Assembly (NCBI GenBank): GCA_947626845.1
Contig: CANQTW010000005.1
Location: 1-64,000 of the forward strand
DNA: 64,000 bases
Source of the DNA: an uncultured Oscillospiraceae bacterium
GTDB lineage: Bacteria > Bacillota > Clostridia > Oscillospirales > Oscillospiraceae
Direction: 5' to 3'
Shown: positions 25,648 to 38,500 of the stretch, piece by piece
Layout of the letters: the number at the start of each line of letters is the position of its first letter
How positions within the stretch are numbered: position 1 is the first letter of the stretch
Position numbers and translations under genes: made by a program
The notes under the pieces: model-generated
What the model saw: only the letters and a program-made list of their open reading frames with translations
The model's database searches: none
Told to the model about the DNA's origin: nothing

Positions 25648-26508
25648 TCAGGAGATTTTTTTGGCTACGACTACAAATCTGCCGTCCGCTGTATGGTAGC
25701 TGCAGGTGGTGAGTGTGAGAAGCTGATCGCCATACCGCGCCGTGACGCCGGTGTCGTAGAGGGCCGCACCGTAAACGCGGGCCAAATACTCGTCAAAGAC
25801 CGCCTCATCCGTCAAATCGGTATAGGCATAGAAGCGAAATACGTTTTTGTCGTCCGCCCTGTAGGCCTTCGCATAAAACGCCGCCAGCACCTCATATGTG
25901 CCCGCCTCGTCCACCGTGTCGAAATAAATAATGGGGTGCTCCAGCCAGAATTCCTCTCTGGCGTAGTCTGTGATGGCGGCAAACATGGTCCCGTTTTTCA
26001 TGTGGTGTCCGTAGACGATATAATTGCCGCAACCCGCATAGCAGTTCCCGTCCAGGAAAGGCACGCCGCTGGAGGATTTCTTCCCGTCAAAGGCCCGGTG
26101 CAGATAATACTCCGGGTCGTCCGGCGTGTGCATGACGGGGTAGTCGATCTTCGTTTCCTCAATCCGTATCCACCCAAAGAGATCGCTGTTTTGGGCGTAA
26201 AGGTCGTCATACCTGTGAAAGCCCGGGTCGGACTGGGGCGGCTCATCGGCGGGAGGAACGGTGTCGGTCTCCGACGGCACTGTCTGAGGCCGGGCCGCAG
26301 AGGTATCCCCGGAGGTATCCGCGCTGTCCTCCGGTTCTTCTGGCCTTATCTGGGCAATCAGCGCCGTGAAGGCTGCCTCGTCCTTTTTTTCCCGGACAAG
26401 CTGGGATATGACCATATACGCGGAGACGCAGAAGCCCGCAAGGCACACGGCAAACACAGCCGCGAGCTTTTTTCTCCTCTGTTTTTTCCTTTGTTCCGAT
26501 CTTCTCAT
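25648..26508 (-). CDS. Class B sortase (286 aa)
   Basis: This membrane-tethered transpeptidase covalently attaches surface proteins to peptidoglycan. After a basic N-terminus there is one membrane anchor (about 14-36: LAAVFAVCLAGFCVSAYMV). Catalytic residues are His in YGHHMKNGTMF, Cys in LTLTTCSYHTADGRF and the Arg of that last segment. KIDYPVMHTPDDPEYYLHRA is the usual class B substrate-groove entrance. The start is uncertain: ATG 26508 gives the typical anchor position, and ATG 26574 would add 22 basic residues. It lies directly downstream of the giant adhesin gene, whose C-terminus carries a sorting signal, so the adhesin is the likely client. Confidence 0.88.
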   Translation of the reverse strand: MRRSEQRKKQRRKKLAAVFAVCLAGFCVSAYMVISQLVREKKDEAAFTALIAQIRPEEPEDSADTSGDTSAARPQTVPSETDTVPPADEPPQSDPGFHRYDDLYAQNSDLFGWIRIEETKIDYPVMHTPDDPEYYLHRAFDGKKSSSGVPFLDGNCYAGCGNYIVYGHHMKNGTMFAAITDYAREEFWLEHPIIYFDTVDEAGTYEVLAAFYAKAYRADDKNVFRFYAYTDLTDEAVFDEYLARVYGAALYDTGVTARYGDQLLTLTTCSYHTADGRFVVVAKKIS

Positions 26509-26587
26509 GTTTCGATCTCGCTTTTCTCTTGCCCTTTGTAAAGAGCGGCGGACAGGGTGTCCTATCCGCCGCATTCTTTACGGTCGA

Positions 26588-29500
26588 TTATTTCCTCAGG
26601 TGTTTTCCCTTGAAGCTGGCGATCCGCCACTTGGCGGAACCAAAGAGGGAGAAGGAAGTCGTTGCCACGCCGGCCAGGGAGAGGATCATCAGCATGGCCC
26701 AAAGCCCCAACTGGCTGTTGTCGCCGGTCTCCGGCGTCTCCGGTGGGTTGTCCGGCTCCGGCGTCGTATCGTCGGGCTCCGTCGACGGCGTTTCGTCCTT
26801 GCTGTTGACAAACCAAGCCTTCGCCGTGCCTCCATCGGGGATAGTGCCGGTCTCACCGGATGTCTCGGTGGTATAGCCGTCCCGGTTGGCCTCCGCCTCC
26901 GTCACCGTGTAGGTGACACCCGCGGGCAGGCCCGTGGCATAGCGGCTCTCGCCGTCCTTTAAGGTGAACTCGGCCACGCCGTTTGCGAAGTACATATTGC
27001 CGTACCAGCCGGTCAGAGGCTGGCTCAGCTCCACGCGGAAGTGCCACTCCCGATTGCGGTCTCCCAGCGCGCCAGTGACGGTCTTCTCCACCACAAGCTC
27101 GTGGTCGTGCTCCTCGTCGCCCAGCTTGTTGATGAAGTGGGCGTAATTGGAGCCGTTGAGCGTCCCGGAGGCGCCCTGGGAATCGGTGACGTAGCCGTCG
27201 GCGTTGGCCTCGGCCTCCGTCACGGTGTATTGGACACCCTCGGGCAGGCCGGTGGCCGTGACGGACTGGCCGTGCTTCAACGTGAAGTCCGCCACACCGT
27301 TTGTAAAGTACATATCGCCGTACCAGCCGGTCAGGGGCCTATCCAGGGTGACGGTGAAGTGCCAAAGCCTCTCCGTGTCGCCCTTTTCGCCGACGACGGT
27401 CTTGTCGACGGTCAGCTCCACAGTCTCGGGCCCCGGAGGGGGAGGAGGCGTGTTGCTCCGCTTATTGACAAACCTGACCCAGGTCTGTACTCCATCCTTG
27501 GTCGCACCCACAGCCGGGTCGTGCTCCTCGTCCACGCGGGTGGTGTACGGGGAGACGTTGGCCTCCTCCTCCACGACCTCATAGTGCGTGCCATTGGGGA
27601 GACCGCTGAGGCTCAGGTACTCGCCGTGTCTCAGCGTGAAGCTGATGGTGCCCTCCACGGCGTCGATGAACACCTCGGGTTCGCTGTCGCCGCCCACGAG
27701 CTTCCAGGTGATGGAGCCCCAGGGGATGTCCTGCCCCGCCGGAGCGGTGAGGGCAACGGTGAAATGCCACTGCTTCGTGATGTCCCCGGCGTCGCCGTTC
27801 TCCACCACCTTCTCGATGATGAGGCCGGAGTCCACCGGATTCGTGATCTGCGGGAGGGTCCAGGTGTTCGATCCGTCGTAGACGGAGCCGGTGTTGGTGA
27901 CCACGTTCACCGCGTCGGAGGTGACGCGGGCGCGGATCCACACCATGCCGGTGGCGTTCTCCTCACGGCCAGGGAGCGTCCAGGTGACGGTCCGCCCGCT
28001 GGAGGACACGGAGCAATCCCCGTACCCGTCGGGCTTGCCGGTGGGATAGGTCAGCTTGCCGTCGGCGTCGAACACCACAAACCCGGCATCCACGAACTCC
28101 AGACCCACGCCCAGCTGATCCGTCACGATCACGTCGGCGGGGATCGGGTCGTCGCCCTCGCGGGCGTTGTTCCTCCAGCTGATGGTGTAGGTGATGAAGT
28201 CGCCCACCTTCACCTTCGGGCCGGTCTCGCCGACCTGGACCTCCACGTCGTCGATGGCCGTCTCCTTCTTCTCGGGCTTCAGGGGGTTATCCACGATCTC
28301 CGTGTATGTAAGATCGTTGCCCACCTTGACGCTGCCCTGGTTGAGGATCTGATTGTCCTCGCCCTCGCCCTTTTTGGGCTCGGCCTCGTTGTTATACTCA
28401 TACTTGTCGAAGGCTTTTTTGTTGACCACCACGGTGAAGGTGACCTTGCCCTCGTAACCGGCGGGCACGCCGTCGGCGCCATCCGTATCAGTGCCCAGCG
28501 TCCATGTGATGGTATGCGCCACGGGGTCGTATTTAATCGTGACCGGGATTGTTGCTTCGCCTACGGTCAGAGTGCCTTCGACGCTCTGCTCTCCTGTCGG
28601 ATTGTCGGGGCCTGCAAAGGTCAGGGGATTCCCGGTGTAACCCTCAATCGACGCGCTCCTGAAGTCCACGCCGGGATCGAGGCAGTCGGTGATCACAACC
28701 TTGGCGCTATCCGGCTTGTGGTTCCGCCAGGAGATGGCGTACTCCACCTCTTCGCCGGGCCTCACGATCATGCCCTGACCGGGACTCGTCTCGGTCTTCA
28801 CTGTCTTGGGCGTGGGATTCTCCACGATGTCAGTTTTGACGTTACTGTTGCCGATCTGCACCTCCGCCTGGTTATCCACCACGCCGGCCTTGACGGCCTT
28901 GGAGGTGACCTCGACCACCAGCGCCACCGTGTACGCGCCGGGCGCCACATTCTTCAGCGTCCAGGTGACGGTGCGGGAATCCCGGTCGTAGCTGACGGTC
29001 ACGGGCCAGTAGGGCTCGCCGTCCAGCGGAGTCACCTTTTCGGATCTGGCGGTCAGCCTGTCGCTGGCGTTCTCCGCTGTGACGCCGCCGTAGGACGCCG
29101 ATACGAACTCCACGCCGGGATCCAGCTCGTCACGAATGACGATGTCCACGGGCACGTCGCGGTCATTTCGGAAGCCAATCTCATACGTGATCTGGTCGCC
29201 GACCTTCACGGTGGGGCCCACCTCGGTGTCGTCGGCGCCCTCCTTGGGCTTGGTCTCCACAGGCTCGCCTTCGACCATTTTCTCGTCCTTGTCGGGAACG
29301 GGGTTCTCCACCACGTTGGTATAAATCTTGCTGTCGTTGCCCACCTGTACGCTGGCGCGGTCTACCACCTCATAGTCCTTTTGTCCCTCAACATGACCGT
29401 TGTCATCGTCGCCGTTCGGGCCGTAGTGCCATTCCTTGGCTGCGTCCTTGTTGACCTTGACCTCCAAGGTGACGGCGCCCTTCTCGCCGGGATCGGCCTT

Positions 29501-32500
29501 CAACACCCAGTAGACCACATGGTTATCCGCGTCGTAGTAGACGCCGGCCTCGATTTCGGGCATCTTGTTGTCATGGCCGGTCATATAGGTCGCGGGGTTC
29601 TTGAGCGCGTTCTTCTGATCCTCCGTCAGACCGGTCCAGTTCGTCCCGGCGGTTTCTTTCAATACCCAGGTTCCCGCTTTGCCTTTGGCCCGGACGAAGT
29701 CCACGCCGGCGTCCAGCGGGTCGCGGATGATGATCTGCTCCGTTACTTTCCCCGCTTCCGCCGGGTGATAGTTCGTGTAGCTGATCTCATAGGTGATGTG
29801 GTCGCCGATCGCCACCTGCTCGCCGTCGCCGGGTGTGACCTCGGTCTTCTCCGGGCCCACGGGGTTCTTCACCAGCTGGGTGTAGATGTCCGCGTCGTTG
29901 CCAAACTTCACCGCGCCACGGTTCTGCACCAGCTGGGTGAGGTCGCTTCCTCCCTCGCCGCTCTCGATGCCGTCCTTGTCACGGTAGTCCCAGTTGTCGC
30001 CGGCCTTGTCTGCGCCACCGGGAAGGTTCTCTTTATTGTTGTTGAAGGAGTTATCCGTATCCTCATCGAACAGCGCGCGGGTCGTGACCTTGACGGTCAG
30101 CTCCACATAGCCCTCGTCCAGCGCGTCATCGCCGTACAGGGTCCAGGTGACGGTGTGGGTCGCCTTGTCGTAGAAGATTCTGATGGACCAGTGGCCCTTT
30201 TCCGTCTGGCCCTCGGGAGGCTCGCTGCCGTCATCATCCGGAACCCAGGTGCTGGAGTGCACGCCCACTGATAAGTCATCGGTACGCGCGTCCAGCGTCA
30301 CGCCGTTATAGCTGGCGCTGACGAAGTCCACGCCGGGATCCAGAGGATCGGTGACGGTGACCATAGCCAGCTCTTCGTCCGCCGGGTGCTCATGGCGGTC
30401 CCAACTGATCTTGTAGGTGATCGTGTCGCCCACGTCCACCCGGGGATAGAGACTGGGATCGGACCCGGAGGGTTCCGTGGCTTCGCCGTTGATCTGGGTC
30501 TCGGTCTTGTTGACCTCGGGGGTGGGGTTCTCAATGGTGTCGGTCTCCTGCTCCGGGTTGTCGCCGACCTTGACGTAGGCGGTGTTGTCCACATAGCCCA
30601 CCGGGGACGCGCTGGACAGCACCTTCACCACCAGCGTCACAGTGCCCTTCTGCCTGGCGGGCTGGACGCCCAGATTCCAGGTGACGGTATGGGTCTTCTC
30701 GTCGTAGGTGATGACGGGGATATCCTTTTGACCGCCGTACCCGCTGAGGTCGACCTTAGTGTCCGACTCAGTCCTGCCATTTTTCAGTTCCGCCGCTTTC
30801 GCGCTGTCATCTCCACCTTCTGTATACGTAGGATCAAACGAGGCGCTGACGAACTCGACGTTGGGATCCAGCGGGTCGCGGACGGTGACGATAGCCTCCT
30901 CGCTCTCGTAGTTGCTCCAGGTGATCTGATAGGTGATCTGGTCGCCCACATACACCAGCGGCCCGTGGAGCTTGTCATCGTTTTCGCCGGGGGTCAGCTC
31001 CTCGACGTCTTCGGGGTCACCCGTTTCATGATCGATGTGGGTCTCAGTCTTCTCGGGCTTCTCAGTGGGATTCTCCACGATGTTGGTGTACTGGCTGTCG
31101 TTGCCTACCGTGACCTGGGCCTCGTTGTCCACCTCGTGGAGCACGTTGGCGTTGGCGTTGACCCTGACGGTCAGCACCACGTCGCCCTCGGCGCCGGGGG
31201 CCTGGTTCAGGATGGTCCACGTGACGGTTCGGGTGGCCGTGTTATAGGCGATGGTCACCAGCGGCCTGGGCTGTCCGCCGGACACGGAGGTGCCCTGCGC
31301 AGTCGAGGTGGCGGGCTGTCTGCCGGGGGCTTTCAGTGTCACCTTCTCGGTCACCGTCTCATCGCCGGGGATCGTGTAGCTGGCGCTGACGAAGTCCACG
31401 CCGCAGGGATTGCGGCCCAGATCCAGCTGGTCGGTGACAACCACGTCGGCGTTCTTGTCGGTGCCGTTCTTCCAGTGGATGTTGTAGGTGAGCTCCTGGC
31501 CCTCAAAGACGGACTGGTACACGTCGATGTCGCCGCCGTGGCCCTTGTCGCCCGACTCGGGCGAGGGGGTGGGAGTGCCGACGTCAGGATTGCCGTCCAC
31601 CTGTGCCAGAGTCTTCTCGGGCACGGGGTTCTCCGGGATGTTGGTGTAGACCTTGGCGTCGTTGCCCACCTGGACGCTGGCGCGGTCCACGACCTCGTGG
31701 TCTTTTTCGTCTTCGTGGATGTCAGGCGTGTCGGGATGATCGCCGGTCGCGTCGCCGTACTGCCAGTACTCGTGGGCTTTCTCGTTGACCTCGACCTCCA
31801 GGGTGACCTCTCCGGCGACGTTTTCCTCGACTGTCAGCACCCAGTAGACCACGCGGGCGCTCTCGTCATAGTAGATGCCCACCAGGATGTCGGGCATATT
31901 CTTGCCAGTGATATACTCTGTGGGGTCTTTGAGCGCGGCCTGCATCACCGTCCCGTTATCAAGGCTCGCGAGCTCATCCCAGTTTTTCTTAGCTGTGTCC
32001 AGATCGACCCAGTCTTCACCGCTGGCCTTGTCGCCGAACTTAGCCTGGACGAAGTCCACGCCCACGTCCAGCGGGTCGCGGATGATGATCTGCTGCTCAC
32101 CGCCCAGGTAGTTCTGGTAGCTGATCTCATAGGTGATGTGCTGGCCGATCTGCACCTGCTTGCCGTCGCCGGGTGTGACCTCCTCCTTCTCCGGGCCGGT
32201 GGGGTTCTTCACCAGCTCGGTGTAGAGGTACGAGCCGTTGCCGAAATTCACCGCGCCCCGGTTCTGGACCAGCTGGCCGTCGCTCTCGATGCCGCCCTCG
32301 TCGCGGTAACCCCAGTTGTCATTGTAGCCGCCGGGGATACCTTCGTTGCCGGGGGTGAACGCCCCATCGCCGCTGTTCACCAGTGCGCGAGTGGTGACCT
32401 TGACGGTCAGATGCACTTCGCCCTCTCCAATGTCTTCGGGCTCGCCGTTGATCGTCCAGGTGACGGTGTGAGTGCCCTCATCATAGGCGATGGTAACCTG

Positions 32501-35500
32501 TTTCTTGGTCTCTGCCTTGACCGTGACCGTGGCCGTGGATTCGGCTTTATTCTGGCCCTTGCTCAGCGTGACCGTCTGGCCCCCTTCGCCGGGGATCGTG
32601 TAGCTGGCGCTCTCGAAGTCCACGCCGGGATCCAGCGGATCGACGACGGTGACAGTGGTCACCGTCTCGCCCTCTTCCAGGGTGGGCATGTCGTTCTGGT
32701 TCCAGTCGATCTGGTAGGTGATCGTGTCGCCCACCTTGACCCGGGGATAGAGGCTGGGATCGTCCCCGGAGGGCGCCGTGGTTTCGCCGTTGATCTGGGT
32801 CTCGGTCTTGCTGACCTCGGGGGTGGGGTTCTCGATGGTCTTGGTCTGGAGCTCCCGGTCGTTGCCCACCTGGACATAGGAGGTGTTGTCCACCTGGCCC
32901 ACGGGCGTGGCGGTGCTCAGGACCTCCACCACCAGGGTGACCTTGCCGGTGGCCCCGGCGGGCTGTACGCCCAGATTCCAGGTGACCTGGCCCTCGGAGA
33001 CGTACTCATCCTCCGTCGAGGTGACGCCGGCGTCGTACCGGATGACGGGGACCATCTCCGCCGTCGCGGTGGTGCTGACGTTGACGGTCTCGCCGCTCCG
33101 CTTGCTGGCGGGCCGCTGGTCGCCGGTGAGCGTCGGGTCGTCCAGATCCAGCGTCGCGCTCTTCGCGCCTTTGTAGTTCGGGTCTTCCGGCTTAAGCTCC
33201 TTGTCGACCACGCCGTCCTCGCCCCTCACCTTCGTATCCGCCGGGTTGAAGCTGGCGCTGATGACCCGGACGTTCTTGTCGATGGGGTCGCGGACGGTGA
33301 TCAGGGCGTCCTGATCCGAGTAGTTCTCCCACTCGATCTCATAGGTGATTTTGTCGCCCACGTAGACCAGCGGGCCCTCTACGACGGGGTGGCCGTTCGC
33401 GTCGGTGACCGGGTTGCCCTCCGCGTCCGTCTTGGGTTTCAGATTGGCGCCGCCGTCTTCCGTGACAGTGACGTCATTGTTACCGTCACCGCCGCGGTCG
33501 ATGGCGGTCTCGGTCTTGTCCGGGCCGCCCACGGGGTTGACCAGGGTGTTGGTGTCCCACTGGTTGTTCCCCACGTGGACGGTGGCGCGGTTGCGCACAA
33601 GGTCGTCGTTGTCGCCCACCGGCGCGTCGCCCACGCCGTCCATGTCGTAGTCCCAGTACTGCTTGGCGTTTTTGTTGACCTTGACGGTCAGGGTCACCTC
33701 GCCGCTGGCGCTGGCGTTTTGGCTGCCCAAATTCCAGGTGACGGCATGCTCCGTGGCATCGTACCGGATCACGGGAACAGTGACCGGCTGCTTCAAGCCT
33801 TCGATGTCTCGCGTCATTGTGACCGTCTCTGTGGTCTTCGCATTCTGATGTTTGCCGTCCTTATCCGGCACGGCGTTCAGCGTGTAGTTATCCCACTTGG
33901 CGCTGACGAAGTCCACGCCCTCATCCAGTTTGTCGTAGATCCACACCTCCGCAGCGTTCTCGTTGCTGTTGCCCCACTTCATCGAGTAGGTGATGGTGTC
34001 GCCCTCCTGCACGCCGGGCTTCATGTTGCTGCCGGTGTTGGGGATCTCCTCGCCGTTGATGTGGGTCTCCTGCTTGTCGGTGTTCTGGGTGTTGACGTAG
34101 TTGGCGGACTCCTCAAAGGTGCCGGTGTTGCCGAAGATGGAGTACGCGCCGGTGTAGTCGGTGCTCTGCGCGAAATTAGGCATGGGTGTCGTCGCATAGG
34201 TCGAATTGGTCTTTTCCTCCTCTACGGCGAAGTGGGCCGTGGGGCTGGTGATGTAGCGGCCGATGTTCCGGATATAGCCGGAGCCCTCGCCCTGGTAGTG
34301 CAGGTCCTTGAGTTCGCCGTCCTTGAAGAAGTAGTGGCGGACCTGGGTATTGCTTATGGCCTCATCACAGCCGCCCTCCTCCAAAGACTTGCAGCTGGGG
34401 TTGTCCCCTACGGTGTGGGTCTTCTTTGTGTCCGTGCTCGTTCCCGACGTTTCATCCCAGAGCCAGAACGTGGACGATCCTTTAGGAACGCCTGCCGGCT
34501 GATGGTGGTTGTCGCCCTTGGCGTCCTTGTCCATGGTGGAATAGGACTCCCAGACAACGGCGTTGGTGTGGTGGAAGGGCTCATACTGCGGCTCTACTTC
34601 TGTGTTCGGTTGTCCATCCTTGGACAGCGCCCACATCAGGCCGTTTTCGGTCTTATAAGTATCGTATGTGTCCGGATACGCCCCGCCGCCGTACCATCCA
34701 TAGGTCGTGCCATCCTTGTAGTAGACGGGGATGCTCTGGGTGCCGGGGCGGTAGGTGCTGGTGGAGCCCACCTGCTGGTTGTGGCTGACCTCCTTCAGGT
34801 TATACCCGTCCGCCACATCCTTCTCGGTGAGCTGCTCGGTGACGCGGTACACCGTGTTGGAGGGGATGCCCCGGAACAGCAGCGCCTCGCCGTGCTTCAG
34901 GGTGAACTCGGCGGTGTTCGCCGCGATCTCCTCGTTCGTCGTATTCTTATTCTGTTTCGAGAAGTAATCCGGGCGGTCCCCGGTGGGGATGATCTTGTCG
35001 TAGAGTTGGCCCTCCCCCAGCTTGGCGTTCGCGTTCGCCGCCGTGTCAAAGCTGCCGTCCTCATTCAACACAATCTTCGCCGGATCGTACCCGAAGTACA
35101 CCGTCCGCGTCCAGTAGGCGCTGCTGGTGAGGTAGGGCGTGTCGATGGCGATCTCGCTGGTCTCGGCGTTGATGTTCGGGTCGATGGACAGCAGCTCGAA
35201 GCGTTCGAGGGTGGTGTCGGAATATTTTGTGTCAAGGTAAATACTTAATTTGAATTCCGGATCGTTGACCGGATCAGGAGCGCCCTCTTCGGCCTGCCAG
35301 GTATTGGCATACTTATTCAGGGACACCAGGCCAACGGTGGTGGCAAAGAACGTGCCTGTAGTGCCGACGCCTCCCACGCTTTCGATTATGACATCCGTAC
35401 GATCCACGGACCCGTTGCCGTCAACTTCTTCGTTGTGATAGACGCGGAAGCCCGTATCGGTCATGCCAGTCTCTCGCACTTCGTTCTTGCCAATGAAGAC

Positions 35501-38500
35501 ATAGTACGGCCCGCCGTCGCTCTTCGGAACGTACTGCGTCACGCCGTCCGAGGCGTAGACATACCCGCCGTCGGTGGCGGCGATCACGCGTTCACCCTTA
35601 CTGTCCACCATGGCCTTCTGGCCGTCCTGGGTCTGGAGGAACAGCTGTTTGTCCAGCGTCAGGTCGATGTAGTGGAACTGCCGCTGCCAGGATTTGGTCG
35701 CCTCGTTGTAGTGGAGTACGATGGCGTCCGCAGGGCCGGTGAAGCCGTTAATGTAGACCTGGTAATTGAACTCCTTGTTCTCGTCGATGGGCATCATCGG
35801 GTTATTGGACTCCACCAGCTTGCTGACCATCAGGGTGGTGTCCGGCACCCGCAGACGGCCGTTGTTGCCCAGGTAGACGTTCACGATGATGCTGTTCCCG
35901 CCCTCGGAGTCGGAGGACGAGCTGATGGTGGGCACATAGTAGTTGTTGGCCGTGCGGGTCACGTTGTTCTCGTAGTAGCCCCAGGTCAGGTTCTCCGCGT
36001 CCGAGGAGTACCGGTCCTTGTAATAGTCCTCGACCCGCGCCGTCAGCCCCGTATTATTATTGTAGCTGTTCTGGAAATTTCCGTCCTTTGTCTGCATGTT
36101 CTGGGCCAGGTCGCCCACCCGCAGCCCGCCGGGCTTGGCGCAGAGCACCCAGTCGCCCTTCTCAACGTTCTCCATGACCTTCGCGCGCTGATCGGTCCAG
36201 TTAACCGCGTAATTACCCTGTTCCGCTTGCGACAATTTCCCCAGCGCGTCCGTATACGCGGCCTGGGCCTGATCGTTATCGACATACGGCCTGTTCTTGT
36301 CGCCCTTCGTGAGGCCCGCGTAATAGCCCGTCGCGTCCAGGGGCCAGCCGATGTAGTCCTTGCCGCGGCTGTCGTCTCCCGTGTCGGTGGCGGACAGGTA
36401 GGGGTAGTCGGGGTACTGCCCGCTCCTGTCGTGCCACACCAGCATATCGCCGTTGGAGATATTGGAGTGGCTGTAGGCGGAGCCGAACTCGCTGCCCTTG
36501 CGGGTGACCACGTACTGGGTCGGCGTGGCCGTCTTGCCGTCCGCGCCCAGCGTGTAGTACTCGATGGGCATGTAGAAATAGCTTTCGGATTTGAAGGGGT
36601 CAGTCTGATTCGGCTCAGTCGGCTTTGTCACGTCGGTCAGGCGATGCTTGTCCAGCAGGATGATATCGCCGTCCCTGGCACTATAAACGCTTTTGGCGTT
36701 AAGGGCGTTCCAAATGGCGGACTGCCGCTCCTCGCTGGTGCCCTGATTGCCCACCGGCACCAGATCCTGGGCCAGCAGCCTGCCGCCGAACTCGGTGGGA
36801 AGATAATTGACCGTTCCCTCATTGGTGCCAGTTTCATTGATGGTCACCTTTTTCCAGTCGCCGTCACTGGGGCCTTTGCCTTCTGCCTCCTTGTCTTTGG
36901 CAACCCAAACGTAGGCCGTGCTGTACAGGGGCAGGGCCTTCTCGAAGATGTAGAAGCGGTTCTCGGCGCTGGGGGAGAAGCTCACCACAGGGTCGCCGTA
37001 GGTGTAATCCGTACTGCTGGTGGCGTAGTCGGTGTAACGGTTCAGGGGGTTGTACCAGTTGGAGAAGAACTCCACGTCTCCCTGCTGCACGCCCCGGACC
37101 AGAGCGTCCGCAGCCGTCTTGGCCTTGTTCTTGTCTATGTACTCCGGGCTGATGCCCCCGGCGATGTTCACCCGGCGGGAGGCCTCCAGCGCGTCCTCCG
37201 CCACGCCCACGGTGTAGAACACGCGCAGGGGGAAGCTGGCCGAATAGCCGGCAGAGCCCTCAGTCAGGTTCGTCTCATAGCTGATTTCGGGGGTTCCTTG
37301 GGGGGCGTCGTCCCTCTTGGCGATAACCTTCACGGTGCGCAGGGGCAGCATGTTCACCGGGACGTTGACCCACAGGGCCTCGTCGTAGTTGGCGTCGCCC
37401 AACACGCCGCCGGACGCGCTCTCGTCGTTCCAATCGCCGGTGTCCTCCACCCAGATGCGCAGGTCGGACAGAGCGTACACGCCGGGGGTATTCAGATGTT
37501 CCTGCGTTTCCGCGTTGTATGCCACGCCGGCGGGGACGCTCTCACCGTAAGCGGGATTCATACGCAGCGTCGTCCGGCGCTGATTCTCATCCAGCGCTTC
37601 TCCGTCTTCTTTATCGAGCCGGTAGAAAGTGTATACTGTCTGCCGCTCCTTGCCCTCGGCCATGCCGGGGCTATTGATATCGCTCAGCGTGGGCACGAAC
37701 TGGGCGGCGGTCTTGTAGCCGACACGGTAGACCCAGCCGGCGGCCCAGGCTTGCTCGGCGGTTGTCATGCCGTTGGGGAGCATGGTAGGCCCTCCCGAGT
37801 ACTCCACGCCATCGGCGCTGTCTTCTGTAGGCTCGCCCTTGTACCAGCCCGCGGGCAGCTCGGTCTTTCCCTGCGTGTAGTGACTTGGATCCTTCTTCGC
37901 CATTGCCCCAATGTACGTGTCGTTCCACTGGTAGTCGTACACGGCGGTCTTGACGATGTCGTAGTAGTGCCCGAACAGGGACAGGCCCTGGACGTCCTTG
38001 ACCTCCATGTACTTGCCGATGGGGTCCGTGTAGGTGACGGAGTCGCCGATGCCCATGTCATTGGCGCCGTTCACGGGGGTGAACAGGTCCCGGCTGATGT
38101 CGTCAAGCAATTGCGTGAACTTATCCGTCAGGTCACTTGCAACAATGTCCGCGAAGGTGTCGTTGTAGTTGATGTTTGCGATGACGTCCTCGTTGGTGAC
38201 GCCCTCCGTAGTCTCTTGTGTCGTTGAGAGAGTGTTGATATTAAATGACCAACCTGCACCCTTTTCAACATCATCCACATGTGTCGTTATGGATGTCCCG
38301 GGCTTGTTTCTCGCCGTGGTGATCCACGTCTGCCAATCCGAATAGGCGTTTTTAATATCATCAACTTGATTTTTTACCACGTTCGTATCGGGACTCTCAT
38401 TAAAGTAATCCTTGGGGTCCAGAGTGGCGTACACACGGGGAACCTGCCAAGCTGCGTCCGGCGTATCCACACTGACGGTGTGGATCTGGAAGTCCGCCTT

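Noticed and set aside
27041..35248. Long plus-strand open frames (up to 1620 codons) opposite the giant adhesin
   Set aside because: They have no ribosome sites, are Val/Gly/His/Asp-rich like antisense readings of GC-rich repeats, and mirror the repeat structure of the adhesin frame, which has real domains.
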